A stretch of 64,000 nt of DNA, taken from assembly GCF_014195505.1 (NCBI RefSeq), contig NZ_JACIBV010000001.1, forward strand, positions 1,798,001 through 1,862,000, given 5' to 3'. The stretch is from Nonomuraea dietziae (GTDB taxonomy: Bacteria > Actinomycetota > Actinomycetes > Streptosporangiales > Streptosporangiaceae). Below, piece by piece: positions 7,728 to 16,700 of the stretch. Position 1 is the first letter of the stretch. Each line of letters begins with the position of its first letter. The notes under the pieces were generated by a model. The model was not told where the DNA came from. It saw only the letters and a program-made list of their open reading frames with translations, and ran no database searches. The translations under genes and the position numbers were made by a program.

Positions 7728-9140
7728 GTGCCCCGCCTCGTACGCGTCGCCGTCCTCGCCCTGTTGCTGTCGATGATCCCCGGCACGTCCCATGCCGCGC
7801 CGCCCGGCGTGGTGGGTACGGCGGGCAACCTCGTCCGTGAGGTGGAGCCGCGCGCCGACGGGATCAGGCACGTCGACACCAAGGCGATGATCCCGGCGCT
7901 GAAGGCGCTCAACGTGAACACCTACGTCTACCCGATGGCCGGCGACCACCATCACTGGGACGACCTGCACAGGGAGTTTCTGCCGGCCGCCGCGGACGCG
8001 GGGATCGACGTGTGGGTTCTGGTGAACGCGCCGAGCCAGGCGACCTGCTGCGTCTCGCGGCCCTACGAGCACGACTACGTCGCGTGGGCCCGCGAGCTCG
8101 CCACTCTCTCGAAGAGCCACCCGAACCTGATCGGCTGGACCGTGGACGACTACAGCTTCGATCTCCAAACGTTCACCCCGGCGTACGTCCAGCAGATGCG
8201 GGCCGCGTCCAAGGCGATCAACCCCTCATTGAAGTTCATCCCGATCGTCTACTACCTCCACTTCACCGACGCGTTCGTCGCCGAGCAGGCCCCGCTGCTG
8301 GATGGGGTGATCTTCCCCTTCTGGGATGATCCGGTCCGGGACACGTCGTGGTCGTGGAGCCTGTCTTCCCAGGTCAAACAGATCGCCAGGCGTCTTCCCT
8401 ATACCGACGTCTACCTGATGCCGTATGCCTACCCCCTGAGCCACGCTGCCCAGAAGCCGACCGTCGCCTACGTCGAGGCCGTCACCAGGAAGGCTCTCGA
8501 GCACGTCGGCACGGCAGAGCTCGCCGGGGTCGTGCAGTACAAGCTCCCGTACATGTCCCGCAGTTCGGGGTGGACGCGCCCCGCGACCGACAACCTCGCC
8601 CGGACCGGCAACGGACGGCTGAGCTTCGTCGTCGAGGCCGACATGGCCACCAGGGCCGGGATGTCGTGCACCGCGATCCGGAAGGTCGGCCTGACGTCCG
8701 GTGCGGCCAGGCACGCGGTGAGCTTCTGGCACAGGGACACCCGCGGATCCGGCGACAGGGGCGGATACCACGTCAAGCAACTCCTGCTCAACGGTCAGGT
8801 GGTCTGGCAGCGGGACGTCGCCGCCGATCCGCGCGACGAGTGGCAGAAGGCGACGGTCGACCTGACGTCCAAGCTGGCCGGGGCGACGAGCGCGACCCTG
8901 CAGTGGCGGCTGTACGAGCGCATCGGCGTGAGCGACTACCGGGTCGACGCGAGCGTGGACGACATCGCGGTCACCGGCTTGCAGCTGAGCGATCCCGGCG
9001 TGGAGAACGCCGCCTTCTGGACGCCCGCCCTGACGCGCACGGGCGGTCCTGTCTACTGCTCCGCGCAGGTCTACCACCAGAACTACGGCGCCGACCTGAG
9101 CGCGCGCGTCGCCGAGCTGTACGCCGCGGGAGCCTCTTGA
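7728..9140 (+). CDS. Secreted protein with TIM-barrel-like and C-terminal beta-sandwich regions
   Basis: About 470 aa with a clear Sec signal peptide (RLVRVAVLALLLSMIPG, cleavage after SHA). Residues 30-290 alternate hydrophobic strands and helices like a glycosidase-type barrel. The acidic cluster is IGWTVDDYSFD, aromatic residues line YVYPMAGDHHHW, and FPFWDD follows. The C-terminal 170 residues are strand-rich (SFVVEADMAT, ATLQWRLYER, YRVDASVDDIAVTG) and resemble a carbohydrate-binding or jelly-roll domain. I cannot name the family; it may be an extracellular glycoside hydrolase. GTG start with AAGGAG at good spacing. A strong hairpin follows the gene. Confidence 0.65.
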   Translation: MPRLVRVAVLALLLSMIPGTSHAAPPGVVGTAGNLVREVEPRADGIRHVDTKAMIPALKALNVNTYVYPMAGDHHHWDDLHREFLPAAADAGIDVWVLVNAPSQATCCVSRPYEHDYVAWARELATLSKSHPNLIGWTVDDYSFDLQTFTPAYVQQMRAASKAINPSLKFIPIVYYLHFTDAFVAEQAPLLDGVIFPFWDDPVRDTSWSWSLSSQVKQIARRLPYTDVYLMPYAYPLSHAAQKPTVAYVEAVTRKALEHVGTAELAGVVQYKLPYMSRSSGWTRPATDNLARTGNGRLSFVVEADMATRAGMSCTAIRKVGLTSGAARHAVSFWHRDTRGSGDRGGYHVKQLLLNGQVVWQRDVAADPRDEWQKATVDLTSKLAGATSATLQWRLYERIGVSDYRVDASVDDIAVTGLQLSDPGVENAAFWTPALTRTGGPVYCSAQVYHQNYGADLSARVAELYAAGAS

Positions 9141-9190
9141 CGGCAGCCGCCGAGACCACCGGACCCGACGAGCGCCCCCCGCCTCGCAGA

Positions 9191-9230
9191 CGCGCATCGC
9201 CCCGGCCCGGCACGACCGGGGCGATGCGCG
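9191..9230. terminator. Strong hairpin terminator between convergent genes
   Basis: A perfect 15-bp inverted repeat: left arm 9191-9205 (CGCGCATCGCCCCGG), 10-nt loop, right arm 9216-9230. It sits 50 bp after the secreted protein gene and 83 bp after the end of the oppositely oriented epoxide hydrolase pair, so it can serve both. There is no U-tract, as is common for high-GC actinomycete terminators. Confidence 0.75.
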
Positions 9231-9312
9231 GCCGCAAGCTCGCCGCCCGCCGTCACGCCGCTCTGCCTGCGTGCCGCCATGGCTCAGGCGAGATCCACCG
9301 AACACAGCGCCG

Positions 9313-10416
9313 CTAGGACAGCGCCGCGAAGAAGCGGCGGATGTCGGCCACCAGCGGCTCGGGCGCCGCCATCGCCAGCATGTGGCTGGGGTGCTCGAGA
9401 TCCTCCCAGTGGACGATGTCGTTGTGCCGCTCGGCCAGCCTTCGGAAGGCCGACGAGCCGCCGTGCGAGACCCCTGTCGGCACCGCGCTCTGGTCGATCG
9501 GCATGCCGGCGGCGTTCTCGTAGTACGTCCACGACGACGAACCGCCCGTGTTCGTCAGCCAGTACAGGCTGGCGTTGGTGAGCACCAGGTCACGCTCGAT
9601 CGGCTCGTGATCAGGCTGCCAGCCGTCGAACTCCCTGAAGCGCTCCACGAGATAGGCCAGTTGCGCGACCGGCGAGTCGGACCAGCCGAAGCTGAGCGTC
9701 TGCGGACGGGCGGCCAGGTAGGGCGCGTAGCCGCTGCCTCCCGACCCTGCCAGCATGTCGGCCAGCCAGGCCACGCTCGCCCGCTCCTCCTCCGACAGCC
9801 CTTCCAGCTCCCCTGGGGCGCCGGTGAGCATGCCGACCCCTCCCGTGATGTGCACTCCCACCACGTGCTCGGGGAACAGCGCCCCGAGCTGGGGCGAGAC
9901 CAGCGCGCCCGCGTCGTTGCCGTGCGCGCCGTACCTGTCGTAGCCGAGCCTGCTCATCAGCTCGGCCCAGGTGCGGGCCACCCGTTCGACGCTCCACGGC
10001 CGCTCGTCGGCGGGCTCGGGGAACGGGGAGAACCCGAATCCTGGCAGCGAGGGCGCGACCACGTGGAAGGTCTCGGAGAGCGGGCCCAGCAGGTTCAGGA
10101 ACTCGGCGATCGAGTTCGGCCAGCTGTGCGTGATGATCAGCGGGAGCGCGTCCTCGTTGGCCGAACGCACGTGGAAGAAGTGCACCTGCTGACCGTCGAT
10201 CTCGTCGACGAACTGCGGGAAGGCGTTCAGCCGCCGCTCCCATTCCCTCCACCGATAACCGTCCCGCCAGTGGGCCACCAGGTCCTGGAGATAGGGCACG
10301 GGCACTCCCCTGCTCCACTGCTCGCCGGGCAGCGCGGCGGGCCAGCGCGTACGGCTCAGCCGATCCTGGAGGTCGTCGAGGTCGGCCTGCGGGATGTCGA
10401 TCGTGAACGGTCTCAT
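9313..10416 (-). CDS. Epoxide hydrolase-family alpha/beta hydrolase, diverged paralogue
   Basis: About 367 aa. It has the N-terminal epoxide-hydrolase (EHN) domain (IPQADLDDLQDRL, HWRDGYRWREWERRLNAFPQF) followed by an alpha/beta hydrolase core. The nucleophile elbow is GNDAG with Asp present. The oxyanion motif, HGWPGS in its neighbour, is HSWPNS here, and the C-terminal histidine context is EHPSHML instead of the usual G-G-H. Its ATG overlaps the stop of the upstream paralogue by 4 bp (ATGA), so the two are translationally coupled. Duplication followed by divergence of substrate or activity is likely. It may still be active, since Asp and a His remain. Confidence 0.85.
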   Translation of the reverse strand: MRPFTIDIPQADLDDLQDRLSRTRWPAALPGEQWSRGVPVPYLQDLVAHWRDGYRWREWERRLNAFPQFVDEIDGQQVHFFHVRSANEDALPLIITHSWPNSIAEFLNLLGPLSETFHVVAPSLPGFGFSPFPEPADERPWSVERVARTWAELMSRLGYDRYGAHGNDAGALVSPQLGALFPEHVVGVHITGGVGMLTGAPGELEGLSEEERASVAWLADMLAGSGGSGYAPYLAARPQTLSFGWSDSPVAQLAYLVERFREFDGWQPDHEPIERDLVLTNASLYWLTNTGGSSSWTYYENAAGMPIDQSAVPTGVSHGGSSAFRRLAERHNDIVHWEDLEHPSHMLAMAAPEPLVADIRRFFAALS

Positions 10417-11495
10417 GCGGTCACCTTCACGAAGAACTCGCGGACGTCACTCGCGTAGACGGCGCTCTCCATGTGCGCGGCGTAGTGCCCGCCGCGCTCG
10501 TAGGTGTGCCACTGCACGATGTTCTCGTGGTCGCGTTCGGCGAAGCGCCGGATGGACTGGAAGTCGCCCTTGGCCGAGGCCAGTCCGATCGGCACCGTGG
10601 TCGGTCCGGCCGGCGGCTGTCCCGCCTTGGCGTTCTCGTAGTAGAAGCGGATGGAGGAGCCCGCCGTACGGCTGAGCCAGTAGACGGCCGTGTTGGTGAT
10701 CACGAACTCGTCGTCGAGGTCCTCGTCGAAGAGCTGGGCGTTCCAGCCCAGCAGGCCGACGGGCGAGTCGGCGAGGGCGTGGGCCAGCGTCTGGGGCTGC
10801 TGCGAGTGCAGGAGGTTGAAGGCGCCCTTCTCCTCCCAGAACCACTTCAGCACCTCCATGGCGGCCAGCTCCTCCTCCGTCATGCCCTCGAACTCCGCAG
10901 GGTCGCCGGAGGGGAAGGAGAAGATCTGCGTGACGTGCACGCCGACGACGTTGGCGGGGGCCAGACGGCCGACCTCCGGCGAGACCATGGACCCGCCGTC
11001 GTTGCCGACGGCGCCGTAGCGCTCGTAACCGAGCCGCGCCATCAGCTCCACCCACGCCTTGGCGGTGCGTACGGTGCCCCAGCCGCTCTCCGTGGTCGGC
11101 CCGCCGAAGCCGAACCCTGGAAGGGAGGGGATGACAAGGTGGAAGTCCTTCGACAGCGGCTCGATGGCGTCGACGAACTCGACGAACGAACCGGGCCAGC
11201 CGTGCGTGAGGATCAGCGGCAGCGCGTCCTGCTTCTCCGAACGCACGTGGAAGAAGTGGATCGTCTGCCCGTCGATCTCGGTGGTGAACTGCGGGTAGGC
11301 GTTGAACCTGGCTTCCCACGCACGCCAGTCGTAGCCGTTCCTCCAGTGGTCGACCAGCCGCCTGACACGCTGGACGCTCACGCCGTAGGCGTCGGGGAAC
11401 TCGTCGGTGAAGCGGGCGAGATCGAGCCGCGTCTGCAGGTCGTCCAGGTCTGCCTGGGGGATCTCGATGCGGTAGGGAATGATGTCCGAACTCAT
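10413..11495 (-). CDS. Epoxide hydrolase (EHN plus alpha/beta hydrolase)
   Basis: About 360 aa from ATG 11495 (MSSDIIPYRIEIPQADLDDL). The EHN domain is followed by the hydrolase core with oxyanion motif HGWPGS, nucleophile elbow GNDGGSMVSP, the tyrosine-bearing lid (RFYYENA) and a C-terminal His in YERGGHYAAH. All residues expected for opening epoxides by Asp-His chemistry are visible. No signal peptide, so cytoplasmic. First gene of a two-gene operon with the diverged paralogue. It is divergent from the secreted haloperoxidase/PAP2 gene. The in-frame extension to 11867 has no family similarity and was not used. Confidence 0.9.
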   Translation of the reverse strand: MSSDIIPYRIEIPQADLDDLQTRLDLARFTDEFPDAYGVSVQRVRRLVDHWRNGYDWRAWEARFNAYPQFTTEIDGQTIHFFHVRSEKQDALPLILTHGWPGSFVEFVDAIEPLSKDFHLVIPSLPGFGFGGPTTESGWGTVRTAKAWVELMARLGYERYGAVGNDGGSMVSPEVGRLAPANVVGVHVTQIFSFPSGDPAEFEGMTEEELAAMEVLKWFWEEKGAFNLLHSQQPQTLAHALADSPVGLLGWNAQLFDEDLDDEFVITNTAVYWLSRTAGSSIRFYYENAKAGQPPAGPTTVPIGLASAKGDFQSIRRFAERDHENIVQWHTYERGGHYAAHMESAVYASDVREFFVKVTA

Positions 11496-11664
11496 GCCTT
11501 CATCCTGGGGAAGGCGCGTGGTCGCTGGTAGTTCGCCGTGCACCGGTTCCATGTGCAGATTGCACACGGACTTCTTACCTCGAAGCCAGTCGAAACTCTG
11601 TTCGACGTATGGGATCTTCTTCGGGTCGGGCACACGGGGGCCCGCTGGAGCGAGGAGATCTGTC

Positions 11665-13098
11665 ATGCCCGTCCGAGGATCCTTACGCGCGCTCGCGCTC
11701 GTCCTGGTGTCCGCCACCGCGCTCGTCGCGCCGGCCGCGCCCGCCCATGCGGTCGCGCCGGTGGAGCGCAACGTCGTGCTGCGGTGGAACGAGGCGCTGC
11801 TGTCGGCCGTCCGCTCCGGCACGCTCGGCCCTCCGATGGTGGCCAGGGCGCTGGCTGTCGTGCACACCTGCGCCTACGACGCGTGGGCGGCGTACGACGC
11901 CGTCGCGGTCGGCACCCGGCTGGGCGGCTCGCTTCGGCGGCCCGAGGCCGAGCGCACGGAGGCGAACAGGGCCGAGGCCATCAGCTACGCCGCCCATCTG
12001 GCGGCCGTCGACCTCTACCCGGCGCAGCGGGCCGGGTTCGACGCCCTCATGACCGAGCTGGGCTACGACCCCGCCGCTCCTACGGGCCAGCCGGCCCGCA
12101 CCGGGCTGGCCGCCTGTCAGGCGGTCCTCGACCACCGCCACGGCGACGGCTCCAACCAGCTCGGCGGCTACGCCGACACCACCGGCTACGCGCCCGTCAA
12201 CGCGCCGATGGTGGTCGCCGACCCGCTGACCTCGGTCGCCGATCCGAGCCGCTGGCAGCCGCTCACCTATCGCAACAGGGCAGGGGTGCTGGTCACCCCA
12301 CCGTTCCTCGCGCCGCACTGGGGCGGGGTCGCCTCCTTCACCGGCCGCGCCCGCGACCTGGCCGACGCCGTGCCCGCGCCCGCGGCGTACGGCACGCACG
12401 CCTACCGCGCCCAGGTCGCCGAGATCGTGTCGCTCACGGCCGGCCTGACCGACAGGCGCAAGGCCATCGCGGAGTACTGGGCCGACGGCCCGAGCAGCGA
12501 GACCCCTCCCGGCCACTGGAGCCTGTTCGCCCAGCGGGTGTCGGCCCGCGACGGCCACGGCCTCGACGAGGACGTGAAGATGTTCTTCGCGCTGGCCAAC
12601 TCCGTCATGGACGCGGGCATCGCCTCGTGGGAGGCCAAGCGCGACCACGACTCGGTACGCCCGATCACCGCGGTGCGCTTCCTCCACCGGGGCAGGCAGA
12701 TCCCGACCTGGGGCGGCAGGGTGATCGACGGCGCCACCTGGACGCCCTACCAGGCGCCGACGTTCCCGACCCCGCCGTTCGCCGAGCACGTCTCGGGCCA
12801 CAGCACGTTCAGCGCGGCGGCGGCCGAGGTGCTGCGCCGCTTCACCGGCGGCGACGCCTTCGGCGGCGAGGCGGTGATCGCGAAGGGATCGTCGCTGGTG
12901 GAGCCCGGTGTCAGCCCCGCGCACGACGTGACGTTGCGCTGGTCCACCTTCACCGAGGCCGCCGACCAGGCCGGGCTGTCGCGCAGGTACGGCGGCATCC
13001 ACTTCCTCGCGGGCGACCTGCAGGGCCGCGCGCTCGGCAAGGCGGTCGGCGCCGTGGCATGGGAACGCGCGCAGGCCTACTGGTCGGGTCGAGGCTGA
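11665..13098 (+). CDS. Secreted vanadium haloperoxidase / PAP2-superfamily protein
   Basis: About 477 aa with a Sec signal peptide ending AAPAHAVA. It carries the three-part vanadate/phosphate site of the PAP2/haloperoxidase superfamily: K-x6-RP (KRDHDSVRP), the central SGH (HVSGHSTFS) and SR-x5-H (SRRYGGIHF). The length and the DPSRWQPL region match bacterial vanadium-dependent haloperoxidase homologues rather than short acid phosphatases. Many such secreted actinomycete proteins have no known substrate. ATG 11665 follows GAGGAG. Whether it halogenates or dephosphorylates cannot be read from sequence. Confidence 0.85.
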   Translation: MPVRGSLRALALVLVSATALVAPAAPAHAVAPVERNVVLRWNEALLSAVRSGTLGPPMVARALAVVHTCAYDAWAAYDAVAVGTRLGGSLRRPEAERTEANRAEAISYAAHLAAVDLYPAQRAGFDALMTELGYDPAAPTGQPARTGLAACQAVLDHRHGDGSNQLGGYADTTGYAPVNAPMVVADPLTSVADPSRWQPLTYRNRAGVLVTPPFLAPHWGGVASFTGRARDLADAVPAPAAYGTHAYRAQVAEIVSLTAGLTDRRKAIAEYWADGPSSETPPGHWSLFAQRVSARDGHGLDEDVKMFFALANSVMDAGIASWEAKRDHDSVRPITAVRFLHRGRQIPTWGGRVIDGATWTPYQAPTFPTPPFAEHVSGHSTFSAAAAEVLRRFTGGDAFGGEAVIAKGSSLVEPGVSPAHDVTLRWSTFTEAADQAGLSRRYGGIHFLAGDLQGRALGKAVGAVAWERAQAYWSGRG

Positions 13099-13201
13099 GG
13101 CCCGCTCCCCTTCGATGCTGCGCCCGCTTCGCGTCATTCGCGTGGTTCCTGGTCGCCGGGCGGCCTATGATCATTTTCACCGCCCCTGGTGAGAGGATCT
13201 T

Positions 13202-13591
13202 GTGGTCGACATGGCAGACGAGTGGAACAGCGCGATTGACACGAGCAGGCCCAGCATCGCCAGGGCCTACGACGTGGTCCTCAACGGCAAGGACAACTTC
13301 GAGGTCGACCGGAGCTTCGTCTCCGAGATCGTGAAGGTCGTCCCCGAGATCTACGACGTGGCGGCCTACAACAGGCAGGTCCTCGGGCGCGGCGTGCGGT
13401 TCCTCATCGACCAGGGCATCGACCAGTTCCTCGACCTGGGCTCCGGGCTGCCGACGGTGGAGAACACCCACCAGGTGGCCCAGCGAGCCAACCCCGACGC
13501 GCGGGTGGTCTACGTCGACAACGACCCGATGGTGCTGGCTCATGGCAGGGCTCTGCTGGCGGAGAACGACCGCACCGCGGTCGTCACCTCC
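13202..13591 (+). pseudogene. Truncated S-adenosyl methyltransferase (PF04672-like)
   Basis: The first 130 codons are a clean N-terminal half of the actinomycete SAM methyltransferase family: RPSIARAYDVVLNGKDNF, then LDLGSGLPT (SAM motif I) and VVYVDNDPMVLAHGRALL (acidic loop). After AENDRTAVVT family similarity stops abruptly, and the frame runs as low-complexity Ser/Arg/Pro until 13831, inside the opposite kinase gene. Family members are about 260-280 aa, so roughly the last 140 residues are gone, with no room for them in any frame before the kinase terminator. GTG start with GAGAGG upstream. Most likely a remnant left by a deletion or rearrangement at about 13590. Confidence 0.75.
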
Positions 13592-13637
13592 TCCTCCACG
13601 ACCCGGCGGCGTAGTCCACGTCCCGAAACGGCCGCCA

Positions 13638-13657
13638 GCGCAGACGGCGGTCTGCGC
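13638..13657 (-). terminator. Hairpin after the kinase/beta-propeller gene
   Basis: A perfect 8-bp stem (GCGCAGAC / GTCTGCGC) with a GGCG loop, beginning about 58 nt downstream of the kinase stop. Its position fits a terminator for the minus-strand kinase. It lies in the short segment where the methyltransferase reading frame has already lost homology. Confidence 0.5.
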
Positions 13658-13714
13658 GGCCATCGCAGGTCGCGTGGCCGCCCACCGGCGGCCGTCCTCC
13701 CTGTGGTTCCGCCG

Positions 13715-16700
13715 TCAGCACCTGGGGCGGCGGGGAACTCCCGGCAGATGGCGCTCCCACTCTGCAGGGGTGAGGGCACGGCCGGCCCGGTCGCACAGCT
13801 CCTGGGCCAGGCGGTCGCCGTCGGTCGGTAGCTCGAGTACGGTGCGCCGGGTCGTCATCCGCAGGGTGAGGTCGGCGGTGAAGAGCAAGTGCTCCACGGC
13901 ATGTTCGTCAGGGAGGGGCACCGCGGCCAGTCGCGTCATCGTGGCGGTGTCCCACACGTGGACGACACCGCCGTCCCGCCACTGTTCACCGTACGCGGCG
14001 ACCAGGGAGCCGTCGGGGCTGAAGGCGAGAAGGCGGGTTTCGGCGTCGGCCTGGAGAGAAGGGGTCAGCGGAGTGCGCCGGTGGATGTCCCACAGCGTGA
14101 TCCTGCCCTGGGTCCCGCTGACCGCGATGAGGGGTCCCACCGGGCTCGCGGCCACCACCGAGTGGTCGACGACGGAGAACCCGAGGCCGATCTTCTGGCC
14201 GGTCCGCAGGTCGAGCATGGCCCCGGTCGGCGACACCAGCGTCGTGCCGTCGGCCGCCACGACGAAGTGGCCCAGATCCGACTCGAGTGTCCTGTCGTCG
14301 ATCACCCTGCCGGTGGCCGTGTCCAGCCGCACCAGCCGGTCACCGGGTCTGGCCACGTAGTCGATCGTCTGCAGGCCGACCACGTGGACCGTGCCGTCGG
14401 CGGTGAACGTCCGCCTGTTGACTCTCCAGCCGGCGGGGATCGGGTGGGTCCACAGCGGCCGGCCGGACGCGCTGTCCCACCCGCGCAGGGCCGCCTCGGT
14501 CGCGCTCACCCGCAGCCGGCCGCCCGGCGCACGGTCCGCGTCGGGGATCGACCGCCCGGCCGCCCGGGACGGCCGCGTCACGGGAAGGCGGGGCCGCAGG
14601 TCGAGGGTGACGACGGTGTCGTCGCGCTGGTACCGCAGGGTGGCGCCGTCCGGCTCCAGCCATACCGCCTGCGGCTCTGCCCCGATTCTGTGCTCCAGGA
14701 TCCGCTTTCCAGCCGCCCACACGGTGATCGCGTCGCCGGCGTACCCCACCATCACCTCGTCCGCCGCCCTGAGTCCGGCGCCGCCGACCATGTTCATCTG
14801 GTCGAGCGCCGAGATCCGCCAGTGCGGCCCCTTGGTCTTCCGCCCGGTCGCCAGGTCCCAGGAGGTGATGTCGCCGTCGGCGCACAGCAGGCGGCGTCCG
14901 TCGGGGCTGAACGCGGCCACCGAACCACACGTTCTGGGAACGCGGTCGTCGGCCGTCATGACAGGCAGCCGCACGAGCTTCAGCGCGCCGAGGTGGACGG
15001 CGGCCGCGTGGGTGCCGGCGGCGGAGATGAGCGGGCCGTCCGGAGCGTAGAAGTCGGTGAGCTCGAAGGTTCGCCCGTCGAGGGTGTCCCACAGGACGTG
15101 GACGCCGGTTCCGCGCCCGAGCGCCACCAGCGACTCGTGGTCGCCGAAGCGCACCAGCGGCAGCTCGCCGCCCTGGCCGAGGAACCGCTCGCGGAGCTTC
15201 CTGCCTGATCGCGCGTCCCACGCGGTGACCCTGGCGTCCCAGGCGGTGGCCTTCTCGGCCCGTGACACCACGACGAGGATGCGGCCGCTGGGGCTGAGCG
15301 CCGCCGCCGCCGGCGTCTGCGCCTGCCCCGGCGGCCAGGGCCAGGAGGCGGTCAGCCGGCCGGAGGGCACATCGTGCAGACGTACCCCGTGCTCGCCGAC
15401 GCCGGCCATGAGCCGGCCGTTGCCACCGGCCGCGATGGCGCCGATCCCCGCGACGGCCGGGAGGCGGAACGCAGCCCGCTCCGGCGCCCGCACCGCGTCG
15501 ATCAGACCGGCTTTGGTGCCGGTGTCGGGCGCCAGCCGCCAGCCGGCGACGTTCAGGAGCATCGCCTTGACCGGATCGGTCGTGCGCAGCCGCCCGGCCT
15601 CGGCGGTGACCTGCCGGCCGGTCGCCAGGTCACGCTGGTCCTGAGCCAGTCTCGCCTGCCAGACAGCGGCGCCGGCGGCGGCCACCGCGACGGCCAGCAG
15701 CGTGGCAAGCACCGCGGTCGCCGCGCGCCTGCGCTGGGCCTGCCGCCGGGTCAGGCCGGTGGCGGCCTGCAGGAAGTCACGCTCGCGGGCGATCAGGGTG
15801 GCGTGGGTGCGGCCGGTGGCCGCCCAGGTCAGCGCGTGCTCCAGGCGGCTGCCGCGGAGCAGGTCGCCGTCCCTGCGGCCGTGGTCTTCCCAGGCGCGCG
15901 CGGCCGCGCTGATCTCGGCCAGCATGGCCAGGCCTTCGCGTTCGGCCGCCACCCATTCCCTGAGCCGCGGCCAGGCGTGCACGATCGCCGGCCGGGTCAG
16001 CACGACCCGTTCGTCATCCGTGGCCACCATGTAGCGGAAGGCTCGTAGCACCGGTTCGGCCTGCGGCCCGAGCTCGGCGGTCGTGGCGCCCCGCTCTCCC
16101 ATCGCCACCAGGCGCAGCAGGACGGGGGCGACGTGCCGGCGCTCCTGCGACGCCAGGCAGGTGTAGGCGTCTTCGGCCAGCGCCCCCAGCGAGGGGTCGT
16201 CATGACCGGGCGACCGTACGCCTCCGGCCGTGCGCGTCCCGGCCACCAGCAGCTCGGTGGTGTTCGCCGGGCTGCCGGTCACCAGGGCCAGCAGCAGGTC
16301 GCGTGCTGTGGGCCTGGCCTCAGGATCCTTCGCCAAGGCGGCCTTGACCAGGGAGCGCACCGGGTCGGGCAGCGCGCTCACGTCGGGCTGCGCTGACAGC
16401 ACCTGGTGCATGACCGCGCCCATGGTCTCGCCTCTGAAGGGGTCCTCGCCGGTGGCGGCGAAAACCATGACCGCGCCCCACGCGAAGACGTCCGCCGCGG
16501 TGCCGGCACGCTGCCCCGTGAACACCTCGGGCGCCATGTAGCTGGGCGTTCCCGCGATCACGCCGGTCATGGTGAGCGACATGTCCGCGGTCCTGGCGAT
16601 GCCGAAGTCGATCACACGAGGCCCGTCGGGACCGAGCAGCACGTTGTCGGGTTTGAGGTCGCGGTGGACGACACCGGCGTCGTGGATGGACGTCAGCGCG

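Noticed and set aside
13592..13831. Continuation of the methyltransferase frame as a functional C-terminus
   Set aside because: The residues are Ser/Arg/Pro-rich without family motifs and run into the opposite kinase gene.
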